Assembly: GCA_004173185.1 (NCBI GenBank)
Contig: SEFZ01000031.1
Location: 1-46,460, forward strand
Direction of reading: 5' to 3'
Origin: Sphingomonadales bacterium
Lineage (GTDB): Bacteria > Pseudomonadota > Alphaproteobacteria > Sphingomonadales > Sphingomonadaceae
Length of the DNA stretch: 46,460 nucleotides
Shown here: positions 16,277-24,980 of the stretch, one piece after another
How the letters are laid out: each line of letters starts with the position of its first letter
Numbering within the stretch: position 1 is the stretch's first letter
Made by a program: the position numbers and the translations under genes
The notes under the pieces: generated by a model
Told to the model about the DNA's origin: nothing
Databases searched by the model: none
Seen by the model: the letters and a program-made list of their open reading frames with translations, nothing else

Positions 16277-18073
16277 ATGCACGCCTACCGCTCGCACACC
16301 TGCGCTCAGCTCCGCTCCACCGATGTTGGGCAGGAAGTCCGCATATCCGGCTGGATCCACCGTAAGCGCGATCATGGCGGCGTGTTGTTCGTCGATCTGC
16401 GCGATCATTACGGAATCACCCAGATCGTGGCCAAGGCCGATACCGAAACGCTGCGGCTGCTCGACAGCCTGCGCGTCGAGTCGGTGGTCACCATCACCGG
16501 CCAGGTCGTTGCGCGCGGCCCCGAAGCCAGCAACCCCAATCTCCCCACCGGCGAGATCGAAGTGATCGCCGATCAGGTCGTCGTCCAGTCGTCTGCGCAG
16601 GAATTGCCGCTGCCGGTGTTTGGCGATGCCGAATATCCCGAAGAAATTCGCCTGCGGAACCGCTTCCTCGATCTGCGCCGCGAACGCCTCCACAAAAACA
16701 TCGTGCTGCGTTCGAACGTCATTGCGTCGCTGCGTCGCCGGATGATCGATCAGGGCTTCACCGAGTTCCAGACGCCGATCCTGACCGCGAGCAGCCCCGA
16801 AGGCGCCCGCGACTATCTCGTTCCGTCGCGCGTCCATCCGGGCAAATTCTACGCGCTCCCCCAGGCGCCGCAGATGTTCAAGCAGCTGCTGATGGTCGCC
16901 GGCTTCGATCGCTATTTCCAGATCGCGCCCTGTTTCCGCGACGAAGATGCTCGCGCGGATCGCTCGCCGGGCGAGTTCTACCAGCTCGATTTCGAAATGA
17001 GCTATGTCACGCAGGACGATGTTTTTGCGGCAATCGAACCGGTGCTGCACGGCGTGTTCGAGGAATTCGCCGATTGGGAAGGGAAGGGCCGCACCGTCTC
17101 GTCGCTCCCCTTCGCGCGCATCCCCTACAAGGAATCGATGCTGAAATATGGCAACGACAAGCCCGATCTGCGCAACCCGATCCTGATCACCGACGTCAGC
17201 GAGCTCTTCAAGGGCTCGGGCTTCAGCCGCTTCGCTTCGATGGTTGAAGCTGGCGATACCGTCCGCGCGATCCCGGCACCCGGCACGCATGAGAAGAGCC
17301 GTAAATTCTTCGACGACATGAACAGCTGGGCGCAGTCGGAAGGCTTCCCGGGCCTTGGCTATGCCACCCAGAAGGGTGGCGTATTCGGTGGGCCTATTGC
17401 GAACAATCACGGCCAGGAAGGCATGAAGGCGATCGCCGACGCGCTTGGCCTCGGCCCGAATGACGGCATCTTCTTCGCCGCTGGCAAGGAAGCCCAGGCC
17501 GCCAAGCTCGCCGGCCTCGCTCGCACCCGCGCTGCCGAGCAGCTTGAACTGATCGACAAGACGCGCTTCGAATTCTGCTGGATCGTCGATTTCCCGATGT
17601 TCGAAGCCGACGAAGACACCGGCAAGATCGATTTCAGCCACAACCCGTTCTCGATGCCGCAGGGCGAGATGAACGCGCTGGAGACGATGAACCCGCTCGA
17701 TATCCTCGCCTTCCAGTACGACATCGTCTGCAACGGCGTGGAGCTGTCATCGGGCGCGATCCGGAACCATCGTCCGGAGATCATGTACAAGGCGTTCGAA
17801 ATTGCGGGCTATACGCAGGCCGATGTCGACACGAACTTCGCGGGCATGATCAACGCCTTCAAGTTCGGCGCGCCTCCGCATGGCGGCTCGGCCCCGGGCG
17901 TCGATCGCATCGTGATGCTGCTGGCCGATGAACCCAACATCCGCGAAGTCATCGTCTTCCCGATGAACCAGAAGGCCGAGGATCTGATGATGCAGGCCCC
18001 GTCGGCGGTCTCGGCCAAGCAGCTCAAGGAACTGCACATCAAGCTGGCCAACGACGGCCCGAAGGCCGGCTGA
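16277..18073 (+). CDS. aspS: Aspartyl-tRNA synthetase
   Basis: A 598-residue class II synthetase that charges tRNA-Asp. The N-terminal OB fold has the typical GWIHRKRDHGGVLFVDLRD. Motif 2 is FRDEDARADRSPGEFYQLDFEMS, and motif 3 is GAPPHGGSAPGVDRIVMLL near the C-terminus. The GAD insertion domain between them has the length expected for the bacterial type. Whether the enzyme is strict for Asp or also charges tRNA-Asn cannot be decided from this window. The gene stands alone between two palindromic repeats. Confidence 0.97.
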   Translation: MHAYRSHTCAQLRSTDVGQEVRISGWIHRKRDHGGVLFVDLRDHYGITQIVAKADTETLRLLDSLRVESVVTITGQVVARGPEASNPNLPTGEIEVIADQVVVQSSAQELPLPVFGDAEYPEEIRLRNRFLDLRRERLHKNIVLRSNVIASLRRRMIDQGFTEFQTPILTASSPEGARDYLVPSRVHPGKFYALPQAPQMFKQLLMVAGFDRYFQIAPCFRDEDARADRSPGEFYQLDFEMSYVTQDDVFAAIEPVLHGVFEEFADWEGKGRTVSSLPFARIPYKESMLKYGNDKPDLRNPILITDVSELFKGSGFSRFASMVEAGDTVRAIPAPGTHEKSRKFFDDMNSWAQSEGFPGLGYATQKGGVFGGPIANNHGQEGMKAIADALGLGPNDGIFFAAGKEAQAAKLAGLARTRAAEQLELIDKTRFEFCWIVDFPMFEADEDTGKIDFSHNPFSMPQGEMNALETMNPLDILAFQYDIVCNGVELSSGAIRNHRPEIMYKAFEIAGYTQADVDTNFAGMINAFKFGAPPHGGSAPGVDRIVMLLADEPNIREVIVFPMNQKAEDLMMQAPSAVSAKQLKELHIKLANDGPKAG

Positions 18074-18084
18074 GGGAACCGAAC

Positions 18085-18180
18085 CGTCACCCCGGACTTG
18101 TTCCGGGGTCCACTGTGCCGCACACCGCAGCCATGCGGCGCCTGCCGCACGGTGGATGCCGGAATGAACCCGGCATGACG
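18085..18180. repeat. Dispersed palindromic repeat (CGTCACCCCGGACTTGTTCCGGGG type)
   Basis: The outer ends are inverted (CGTCAccCCGG on the left, CCGGcATGACG on the right). Inside are two further inverted elements: CCCCGGACTTGTTCCGGGG, and GTGCCGCAC against GTGCGGCAG in opposite orientation. Total length is about 96 bp. It fills the gap between the aspS stop and the PPK2-family gene. Confidence 0.75.
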
Positions 18181-18190
18181 GGAGTGGCGC

Positions 18191-18961
18191 GTGACGATCA
18201 ACCTGAGCGAATACGAATCCGGCAAGAAACTCTCCGGCTCCTACCGCAAGCAACTGGAAAAGCTCCAAAACCGTCTCGCGCACATCCATTACGCCCACAT
18301 CATCCACGGTCAGCGCGCTATCGTGATGCTTGAGGGTTGGGATGCGGCGGGGAAGGGCGGGATCATCGAGCGGCTTACTGCGGGCTGGGATCCGCGCTTC
18401 TTCCATGTCTGGCCGATCTCCGCGCCCAGTGCGGTCGAGAAGAAGCATCATTTCCTCTGGCGCTTTCGCCGCCGCCTGCCCGAGCCCAAGGAAATCGCGA
18501 TCTTCGACCGTAGCTGGTATGGCCGTGTGCTGGTCGAACGGGTTGAAGGGTTCGCCACCGAAGAGGCATGGAAAAACGGCTATCGCGAGATCAACGCCTT
18601 TGAGCAGCAACAACTCGACGCCGGCACCACGCTCGTCAAAGTCTTCGTCCACATCACCCAGAAGCAGCAGGACAAGCGCTTCCGCGATCGGCTCAACCAT
18701 GAATGGAAGCGCTGGAAGACCGGGCTGGACGATTATCGCAACCGCGCCCGCCGCGCCGATTATCTGATCGCGATGGACGAGATGTTCGCCCGCACCGATA
18801 CCGCGCATGCGCCGTGGATCGTCATCGACGGCAACGACAAAAAGGCCGCGCGGATCGCGGCGCTTAGCGCAATCGCCGATGCGCTGGAGGCAAATGTATC
18901 GATGGAGCCGCCCAAGCTCGATCCGGAGGTGGAGCGGGTTGCGCTGGAAGCGTTAGGTTAG
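18191..18961 (+). CDS. ppk2: PPK2-family polyphosphate kinase
   Basis: A 256-residue PPK2 enzyme, which uses polyphosphate to phosphorylate nucleoside mono- or diphosphates, or makes polyphosphate from GTP. Walker A is GWDAAGKGG at residues 49-57. Walker B with the catalytic Asp is FDRSWYGR (Asp106). The lid module has DRLNHEWKRWKTGLDDYRNR. The start is GTG at 18191, directly after a palindromic repeat. It lies 3.6 kb from the ppk1-ppx operon. The class (AMP- or ADP-preferring) cannot be assigned confidently by eye. Confidence 0.93.
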   Translation: MTINLSEYESGKKLSGSYRKQLEKLQNRLAHIHYAHIIHGQRAIVMLEGWDAAGKGGIIERLTAGWDPRFFHVWPISAPSAVEKKHHFLWRFRRRLPEPKEIAIFDRSWYGRVLVERVEGFATEEAWKNGYREINAFEQQQLDAGTTLVKVFVHITQKQQDKRFRDRLNHEWKRWKTGLDDYRNRARRADYLIAMDEMFARTDTAHAPWIVIDGNDKKAARIAALSAIADALEANVSMEPPKLDPEVERVALEALG

Positions 18962-19005
18962 TCTCGCGCTTTGCGCTAACACCCGGATACCGGGGAATTT
19001 CTTCA

Positions 19006-19986
19006 ATGACCGAACAATCCACTATCGTTGCGGCCGGTGTTGGCTCGCTATCGCCGGTCGCGCTCGCGTCGGTGCTCGATCAGAGCGTCGATTGCGTCAA
19101 GCTGATCGGGCTGGATGGCGAGGTTCAGTATATGAACGGCAACGGCCTCTGCGCGATGGAAGTCGATGACTTCAACGCCATCCGAGGCAGGCAATGGGTC
19201 GATCTCTGGCCGGAGGAAGCGCGCCAGACGATCCTCGACTCGCTCGCGACCTCAGCGGGCGGCAAGCCGGTGCGCTTTCGTGCATTCTGCCCCACCGCAA
19301 AGGGTTCACCGCGCTGGTGGGACGTGTCGGTATCGGCCGTGACCAACGCCGCCGGGGCGCATGCCGGCTATCTCTCAATCTCGCGCGACATGACCGATAA
19401 CGAGACCGCAACCGAAGCGCTGGCGATCGCCGCCGACGAGATGCGGCACCGGTTGAAGAATACGTACACGATGATCAGCAGCCTGCTGATGAGCTTTGCC
19501 CGCGGGGATGCCGCGCGTGAGAGCTATGCCAGCGAGATGGCCGAGCGGCTGGTCGCGCTCAGCACCGCGCAGGCATTGTTCGTCTCGAAAGAAGCATCCT
19601 GCACCATCGGTGTGCTGATCCCCGCCTTGCTCGCCCCGTTCAACAATCCCGCATGCCCGGTGACAATTACCGGCAGCGAAGCGATCGATGTCGATCAGGG
19701 CCAGGCCGATGCCATCGCGCTGGTCGTGGGCGAATTGGCGGTCAATTCATCGAAGCACGGCGCCATCGCGAAGGGCGGCGATATCCAAGTCGATTGGCAA
19801 TCGGCGGATCAGATGCTGGAGATCCGCTGGGTTGAGCAGCTCGCGACCCGGCTCACCGGCGTCCCGCGCGCAGGCGGGCAGGGCCTTCGCCTCATGGAGA
19901 GGATCATGCGCGCGCGCCGGGGTGGCATCGCCTTTGACTGGCGCGACGACGGCGTCACCGTGACCCTGACGCTCAACCTCAGCTAA
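19006..19986 (+). CDS. PAS-domain sensor histidine kinase, HWE/HisKA_2 type
   Basis: This 326-residue soluble kinase has no membrane segments. An N-terminal PAS domain (about 20-135) is followed by the phosphoacceptor motif DEMRHRLKN with His148. Then comes an ATPase domain with an N-box in VVGELAVNSSKHGA and a G-box in GGQGLRLM. This architecture is the alphaproteobacterial HWE/HisKA_2 family, whose members often feed the general stress response (PhyR-NepR-EcfG) or light and redox pathways. No response regulator is adjacent, so it is an orphan here. Its 3' end overlaps the convergent exported-protein gene by 4 bp. Confidence 0.92.
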   Translation: MTEQSTIVAAGVGSLSPVALASVLDQSVDCVKLIGLDGEVQYMNGNGLCAMEVDDFNAIRGRQWVDLWPEEARQTILDSLATSAGGKPVRFRAFCPTAKGSPRWWDVSVSAVTNAAGAHAGYLSISRDMTDNETATEALAIAADEMRHRLKNTYTMISSLLMSFARGDAARESYASEMAERLVALSTAQALFVSKEASCTIGVLIPALLAPFNNPACPVTITGSEAIDVDQGQADAIALVVGELAVNSSKHGAIAKGGDIQVDWQSADQMLEIRWVEQLATRLTGVPRAGGQGLRLMERIMRARRGGIAFDWRDDGVTVTLTLNLS

Positions 19987-20630
19987 TCGGGGAGTTCTCC
20001 GGCGGCATCGAGCATATCCGCCGCAATCGCCGGTGCCGCCGAATCATCGCGCAACGCCAGCAATCGCGCGGCTTCCGCCCGAAGCGCGGTTCGCCGTGCA
20101 TCGCCCGTGGGTAGCGCTCCGATCCGCGCATAGGCGTCGGCCGCACGCACCCATGCGCCATTCTCGCCTTCCACATCCTCTGCCACGCGCGCAAAGGCCG
20201 AACGGAGCGGACGATAGCCTTTGTCAGTGCGCTCGAAGGTCGCGACCAGCAACGCGCCGGGCGCATATTCCTGCCGAACGCATGCGCCCTGGAAGCTGCT
20301 TGGATGCGCGCGGTGGAGCGGCGTCGGATGCGCGGCAAAGCTATGCCCTCTCTCGCCAGTATAGCCTTCGAGTCGCAAGACTTCAGAGGGCAGAACCCCC
20401 TTGATTGCACGGATCGGCTCCAGCTCGATCTGCTGTTCGTCCCAGGAATTTGCCGCTCTGATATCTTCGGCGCCAGGCCCTGCCTTTACCCGCGCCAGCA
20501 CGACCAAATCAGCCTGCTGGATCAGCTCGAAATTGCTCGGCACCCGATAGCCTGGAACCACGCTGCATGCGCTCGCAGGTGCTGCGGCGAATAGCGCCAT
20601 GGCGGCGAACGAAGTGAGCGAGATTCGCAT
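19983..20630 (-). CDS. Exported protein of unknown function
   Basis: I do not recognise a named family. The 215-residue product has a clear signal peptide (hydrophobic residues 5-18, likely cleavage after ASA at 21). The mature protein would then begin with Cys22, in CSVVPGYRVPSNFELIQQADLVVLARV. That beginning resembles the TIMP/netrin-like fold found in some secreted bacterial proteins, but this is weak. The C-terminal 70 residues are Ala-rich and probably helical. The start at 20630 is 1 bp from the stop of the upstream carbonic anhydrase gene, so the two are probably cotranscribed. Confidence 0.75.
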   Translation of the reverse strand: MRISLTSFAAMALFAAAPASACSVVPGYRVPSNFELIQQADLVVLARVKAGPGAEDIRAANSWDEQQIELEPIRAIKGVLPSEVLRLEGYTGERGHSFAAHPTPLHRAHPSSFQGACVRQEYAPGALLVATFERTDKGYRPLRSAFARVAEDVEGENGAWVRAADAYARIGALPTGDARRTALRAEAARLLALRDDSAAPAIAADMLDAAGELPD

Positions 20631-20631
20631 G

Positions 20632-21261
20632 TTATGCCGGGGCAAACCCGCCATCATCGCCCATCACGTGCAGCACGCCGTCCGAGATCGCGAAATAGGC
20701 GCCGCGCAGCGTCAGTTTGCCCGCTGCCTCGCGCTCCGGAATGCACGGGAAGGTCCGCAGATTGGCGAGCGATACCCGCACGGTCTCCAGTTCCAGCGCG
20801 TGAAGCGCCTCGGGTCCGTTGCCATATTCGGCGACGATCCGCTCGCGCGCTTCATCGAGCATGTCGACCCAATGCGCGATAAATCCGCCGGCACCCGGGG
20901 CCGTGCCCGCGAATCGCTGGGTGAGCGCCGCATGCACGCCGCCGCATGCCGCATGGCCGAGCACCACGATCTCGCTGACTTCGAGCTGTGTCACTGCGAA
21001 TTCTAGCGCGGCGCTTACGCCGTGGCGTTGTCCATCGAGTTCGAACGGCGGCACCAGATTGGCGACGTTGCGCACCACAAACATCTCGCCGGGCGACGCA
21101 TCGAAAATCTGGGTCGGATCGACTCGGCTGTCCGAACAGGCGATTACCATCACCTTCGGGCTCTGCCCCCGAGACAATTCCGCCCAACGATCGCGCTGTC
21201 GGCGATATTCGGCGGTCCGGAAACGCTGATACCCGTCGAGCAAGCCAGTAAAGTCTGTCAT
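20632..21261 (-). CDS. Beta-class carbonic anhydrase
   Basis: A 209-residue enzyme interconverting CO2 and bicarbonate. The zinc site is complete: Cys42 and Asp44 in ACSDSRVDP, and His103 and Cys106 in GHAACGG. The Asp44-Arg46 dyad of the active site is also present. An upstream in-frame start at 21297 would add 12 residues and cross the lipA control region; ATG at 21261 gives the usual N-terminus. Divergent from lipA and followed closely by an exported protein. Confidence 0.95.
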   Translation of the reverse strand: MTDFTGLLDGYQRFRTAEYRRQRDRWAELSRGQSPKVMVIACSDSRVDPTQIFDASPGEMFVVRNVANLVPPFELDGQRHGVSAALEFAVTQLEVSEIVVLGHAACGGVHAALTQRFAGTAPGAGGFIAHWVDMLDEARERIVAEYGNGPEALHALELETVRVSLANLRTFPCIPEREAAGKLTLRGAYFAISDGVLHVMGDDGGFAPA

Positions 21262-21289
21262 GTGAGGCTCCTTAGAAGCGCCCTGCGGT

Positions 21290-21303
21290 TGTGTCATTAC
21301 ACA
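21290..21303. promoter_or_regulatory. Short palindrome in the carbonic anhydrase / lipA divergent region
   Basis: TGTGT-CATT-ACACA is a perfect 5-bp inverted repeat with a 4-bp centre, midway between divergent genes 62 bp apart. This is a reasonable shape for a dimeric regulator site, but no factor can be named. Confidence 0.25.
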
Positions 21304-21323
21304 TGCATGGCTATCTGACGCGC

Positions 21324-22250
21324 ATGAACGAGATTTCGCCGCTTCCCCGCCCAGAACGCGTCCGCAAGCCGGACTGGATCCGGGTCAAGGCGCCAACGTC
21401 CGAGGGCTTTGCCGCCACGCGCGCGCTGATGCGCTCAAAAAGCCTGACCACGGTGTGCGAGGAAGCTGCTTGCCCGAATATCGGTGAGTGCTGGTCGAAA
21501 AAACACGCGACCGTCATGATCCTGGGTGACACCTGCACCCGCGCCTGCGCCTTTTGTAACGTCAAGACCGGCATGCCCCGCGCTGTCGATCCGATGGAGC
21601 CGAACAATGTGGCCGATGCCGCCGCGCAGATGGGCCTGGCACATATCGTCATTACATCGGTGGACCGCGACGATCTGCCGGATGGTGGTGCCAAGCAGTT
21701 CGTCAAAGTGATCGAAGCGATCCGCAAATCGAACCCGGTGACCACGATCGAAATCCTCACACCGGATTTCAGGAACAAGCACGAAGCCGCTGTAGAGATG
21801 ATCGTTGCCGCGCGTCCCGACGTGTACAACCACAATCTCGAAACCGTGCCGAGGCTTTACCCGACGATCCGCCCGGGCGCCCGCTATTATGCGTCGTTGC
21901 GCTTGCTGGAGACGGTGAAGAAGCTCGATCCGTCGATCTTCACCAAATCGGGCGTGATGCTTGGGCTGGGCGAAGAGCGCCTCGAAATCCATCAGGTGAT
22001 GGACGATATGCGTTCGGCCGACATCGATTTCCTGACGATGGGCCAGTATCTCCAGCCCACGCAACGCCATGCCAAGGTGCAGGAATTCGTCACACCCGCG
22101 CAGTTCAACAGCTATGGCGCGATTGCCCGCGCGAAGGGCTTCCTCCTCGTCGCATCCTCGCCGCTGACCCGTTCGAGCTATCACGCCGGCGACGATTTCG
22201 AGAAGATGCGTGCGGCGCGCGAGGCGAAACTGGCGAAGGTCACGGCGTAA
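21324..22250 (+). CDS. lipA: Lipoyl synthase
   Basis: A radical SAM enzyme that inserts two sulfurs into octanoyl groups on lipoate-dependent proteins. The 308-residue protein has the auxiliary cluster cysteines Cys45, Cys50 and Cys56 (CEEAACPNIGECW). It also has the radical SAM triad Cys71, Cys75 and Cys78 (CTRACAFC). The conserved C-terminal RSSY serine ligand of the auxiliary cluster is present. ATG at 21324 gives the usual MNEISPLPRP start; earlier in-frame ATGs add only 6-7 residues. The stop is immediately followed by the TTG start of the START-domain gene. Confidence 0.97.
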   Translation: MNEISPLPRPERVRKPDWIRVKAPTSEGFAATRALMRSKSLTTVCEEAACPNIGECWSKKHATVMILGDTCTRACAFCNVKTGMPRAVDPMEPNNVADAAAQMGLAHIVITSVDRDDLPDGGAKQFVKVIEAIRKSNPVTTIEILTPDFRNKHEAAVEMIVAARPDVYNHNLETVPRLYPTIRPGARYYASLRLLETVKKLDPSIFTKSGVMLGLGEERLEIHQVMDDMRSADIDFLTMGQYLQPTQRHAKVQEFVTPAQFNSYGAIARAKGFLLVASSPLTRSSYHAGDDFEKMRAAREAKLAKVTA

Positions 22251-22739
22251 TTGCCTAAACACCAGGAAACCCGACAGCTTCCGTACACCCCGGAGCAGAT
22301 GTTCGAACTCGTGGCCGATGTGGCCCGCTACGCCGAATTCCTGCCCTGGGTCACGGCCGTGCGTGTCCGCTCGAACAGCGAGACCGAGATGGTCGCTGAC
22401 GTCATTGTTGGCTTCAAGGGGCTGCGCGAGACCTTTACGTCAAAGGTCGAGAAGCAGCGACCACTCCACATCCATGTCGATTATCTCGAAGGGCCGCTCA
22501 AGCACCTCAACAATGACTGGAAGTTCCAGCCGGACGGGCAGGGCGGGTGCCTCGTCGATTTCTGCGTCGATTTCGCGTTCAAGAACCGCATGTTCGAGAT
22601 GCTGGCGGGGCAGGTCTTCGATCGTGCGCTACGCAAGATGATCGGCGCTTTCGAAGAGCGCGCGGCCAAGCTTTATGCCGATTCTTCGACTTCGACCGCG
22701 TCGGGCATCAGCAATTCGAGCGCGCACAACGCCGCCTGA
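22251..22739 (+). CDS. RatA/Coq10-like START-domain protein
   Basis: A 162-residue polyketide cyclase/START-fold protein of the RatA-Coq10 group. Typical elements are LPYTPEQMFELVADVARYAEFLPW at the N-terminus and the C-terminal helix with ALRKMIGAFEERA. In this group alphaproteobacterial members probably bind ubiquinone or its precursors, as mitochondrial Coq10 does; a toxin role is claimed only for E. coli RatA. Translation apparently begins at TTG directly after the lipA TAA, so reinitiation is likely. The final 22 codons are antisense to the end of the CinA-like gene and look like a recent, low-complexity Ser/Ala/Asn tail. Confidence 0.88.
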   Translation: MPKHQETRQLPYTPEQMFELVADVARYAEFLPWVTAVRVRSNSETEMVADVIVGFKGLRETFTSKVEKQRPLHIHVDYLEGPLKHLNNDWKFQPDGQGGCLVDFCVDFAFKNRMFEMLAGQVFDRALRKMIGAFEERAAKLYADSSTSTASGISNSSAHNAA

Positions 22740-23200
22740 AGGCGCACGCCGCCGCGGCCATTATTCTCCAGCAACCGCGAATCCGCCACGATGTGCTGCG
22801 GATCGGCACCGCGCACAGCCTGTGCGAACACCACGGTGCCCACCGGCTTCTTCTCGGTGCCGCCATCGGGGCCGGCGATGCCGGTGATCGCCACCGCGAC
22901 ATCGGCGTTCGATCGGCGCAGCGCACCCTGCGCCATGCTCCATGCAACGGCGATCGAGACCGAACCGAACGTCTCCAGCACGTCGCTGCTCACCTTGAGC
23001 ACTTCGGTCTTGGCGTCATTCGAATAGGTGACGAAGCCCGCGTCGAACACGTCCGACGAGCCGGGCACTTCGGTGAGCGCGGCGCTGACCAGACCGCCGG
23101 TGCAGCTTTCGGCCACGGCGATGCGGCGACCCGCAACGCGATTGGCCTCAAGCACCTTGCGCGCCATTTCGATCAGCTTTGCCGGGAGAATCGTATCCAT
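22673..23200 (-). CDS. CinA C-terminal-domain protein (nicotinamide-nucleotide amidase)
   Basis: A 175-residue stand-alone version of the CinA C-terminal domain, corresponding to PncC, which converts NMN to nicotinate mononucleotide in NAD recycling. The signature VAESCTGGLVSAALTEVPGSSDVF (residues 29 onward) includes the catalytic Ser region. AITGIAGPDGGTEKKPVGTV is the second conserved block. The gene ends inside the convergent START-domain gene, with a 67-bp antisense overlap. It lacks the N-terminal MoCF-like domain of full CinA. Confidence 0.93.
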   Translation of the reverse strand: MDTILPAKLIEMARKVLEANRVAGRRIAVAESCTGGLVSAALTEVPGSSDVFDAGFVTYSNDAKTEVLKVSSDVLETFGSVSIAVAWSMAQGALRRSNADVAVAITGIAGPDGGTEKKPVGTVVFAQAVRGADPQHIVADSRLLENNGRGGVRLQAALCALELLMPDAVEVEESA

Positions 23201-23251
23201 CAGGCTCGCGCCTCTGCCATTGTCGGAGACGGGAAGCGAGTCAGTTCGGCG

Positions 23252-23770
23252 TTACAAGGATTTGCAGATATCGAGCGGCGATGGCTTTTTGTCATTCGTC
23301 CCCGAGAATTCGAGAAACGTGACGAGCAACCCTGAAAGATTTTCCGGCGGAAGCGGATCGAGCAAGCCAAGGATTCGATCGGCCTTGGTGCAATCCTCGG
23401 GCTTCACCTTGGCCACCAATATCTCGCCGATCATCGAACCCATGATCATATCGAACATCATGGCATCGATCGTGGTTTCGCCCGACACTTTGTTGAATGC
23501 CGCAATCGCCGCAGACTTTGCAGCGGCAGCCGGCGCGACATAGCGCTCTGCCAGGCCCGCGCCATTGGTGCGCAGATAGGCATTTGCCGGCAGCGTCTTG
23601 CTGCACGTCTCGGAAACCGAACGCAGGACGCTGGGTGCGACCGACAGCAACAGCGCATTCGCCTCTTGCGAGGTCAGGCACGGTCGCTGCTGCGCGGTCT
23701 GGGCCGCATGGCCCGCGGTCCCGAGCAGCGCGAGAGAGGCGGCCACACCGGCGCGAAAAACCTTCTTCAT
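23252..23770 (-). CDS. Exported protein of unknown function
   Basis: No family is recognised. The 172-residue product has a signal peptide (MKKVFRAG, then a hydrophobic run, cleavage likely after GHA near residue 22). It keeps four cysteines (in RPCLTS, ETCSK, EDCTK and DICKSL) that could form two disulfides in the periplasm. The region with TIDAMMFDMIMGSMIGEILVAKV is hydrophobic but carries Asp and Lys, so it is more likely an internal helix than an anchor. Its ATG overlaps the ispDF stop by 4 bp, so it is downstream of ispDF in one unit. Confidence 0.75.
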   Translation of the reverse strand: MKKVFRAGVAASLALLGTAGHAAQTAQQRPCLTSQEANALLLSVAPSVLRSVSETCSKTLPANAYLRTNGAGLAERYVAPAAAAKSAAIAAFNKVSGETTIDAMMFDMIMGSMIGEILVAKVKPEDCTKADRILGLLDPLPPENLSGLLVTFLEFSGTNDKKPSPLDICKSL

Positions 23771-24897
23771 TCCCCCGTCTCCCTGATCCGTATCGTCGCG
23801 ACTGCCTGCGCCGCCATGCCTTCGCCGCGCCCGGTAAAGCCCAGCCGCTCGGTCGTCGTGGCCTTCACGCTAATCCTGCCCAGCGGCAGCCGCAACAGCG
23901 CCGCGATATTGGCGCGGATCGCATCGCGGTGCGGCCCGATCTTGGGCGCCTCGCAGATGATCGTCAGATCGATAAAGTCGATGATCCCGCCCTCGGCCGC
24001 GACCAGCCCTGCGGCATGTTCCAGAAAACGGCCCGACGCGGCGCCGCGCCACTGCGGATCGCTTGGCGGGAAATGCATCCCGATATCCCCCGCGCCGATC
24101 GTCCCGAGCAATGCATCGGTGATGGCATGGAGCGCGACATCGGCGTCGCTATGCCCCGAAAGTCCGTGGCTGTGCGGGATCAGCAAGCCGCCGAGCCACA
24201 ATTCCTCACCCTCGGCAAAGCGATGCACGTCAAAGCCCTGTGCGGTGCGGACGTGAAAGCCGGCGGCATGGCGCGTTTCGGCTGCAGCGAAATCGGCCGG
24301 GTGGGTGATCTTTTCCAGCGCCATATCGCCTTCCACAATTGCAACCTCATGTCCCAATGCACGCACCATCTGCGCGTCATCCGTGGCCTCTTCGCTCTCC
24401 GGCCATGTCGCATGTGCCGTGCGGATCGTGGCAACGTCGAACGCTTGCGGCGTCTGCACCCGAACCAGCCCATCGCGTGAAACCGGATCGCCCGAGGCCG
24501 AAACCAGCGTATCCGCGACCGGCAGCCCCGGAATGGCTCCCTGATGCGTATCGAGCTCCGCCAGCAACCGGTCGATTACGGCGTGCGACAGGAACGGGCG
24601 CGCCGCGTCATGGATCAGCACGCGGTCTGCATCGATTGCCGCCAACCCATTCGCCACCGACTCGCGCCGCGTCGCGCCGCCGATAACGGAGCGAACATCG
24701 CCAAGCGCTGCTGCGAGCGCGGCCTCCTGGCCCTCGCCAATGACGACCAGCACCTCGCCGATCGCCGGATGGCCAGAGAGCGCCGCAAAGCTGTGCGCCA
24801 CCATCGGCTTGCCCGCGAGCATCGCAAATTGCTTGGGTAACCCGCCGCCCGCGCGAACGCCCTGTCCAGCGGCAACGATGATGGCGGCAGTCTTCAT
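23767..24897 (-). CDS. ispDF: Bifunctional MEP cytidylyltransferase / MEcPP synthase
   Basis: A 376-residue fusion catalysing the third and fifth steps of the non-mevalonate isoprenoid pathway. Residues 1 to about 215 are IspD, with the CTP-binding AAGQGVRAGGGLPKQF and the LIHDAARPF motif. Residues 218-376 are IspF, with QGFDVHRF (metal-binding Asp and His), HSDADVALHAITDALLG and the C-terminal KATTTERLGFTGRGEG. IspD-IspF fusion is standard in alphaproteobacteria. ATG at 24897 starts directly at the IspD beta strand. An exported protein gene follows with a 4-bp overlap. Confidence 0.97.
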   Translation of the reverse strand: MKTAAIIVAAGQGVRAGGGLPKQFAMLAGKPMVAHSFAALSGHPAIGEVLVVIGEGQEAALAAALGDVRSVIGGATRRESVANGLAAIDADRVLIHDAARPFLSHAVIDRLLAELDTHQGAIPGLPVADTLVSASGDPVSRDGLVRVQTPQAFDVATIRTAHATWPESEEATDDAQMVRALGHEVAIVEGDMALEKITHPADFAAAETRHAAGFHVRTAQGFDVHRFAEGEELWLGGLLIPHSHGLSGHSDADVALHAITDALLGTIGAGDIGMHFPPSDPQWRGAASGRFLEHAAGLVAAEGGIIDFIDLTIICEAPKIGPHRDAIRANIAALLRLPLGRISVKATTTERLGFTGRGEGMAAQAVATIRIRETGE

Positions 24898-24980
24898 GTG
24901 GCGGGCGCTACCGTGCCACACCGCGCTTGCCAATCACAGCTTGCACGACTAGGCGCTCGTGCCTATTTTTCAGGCATATT

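Noticed and set aside
21291..21323. Upstream starts for lipA (GTG 21291, ATG 21303 or 21306)
   Set aside because: They add residues before the conserved MNEISPLPRP beginning and overlap a palindrome in the divergent control region; ATG at 21324 fits the family.
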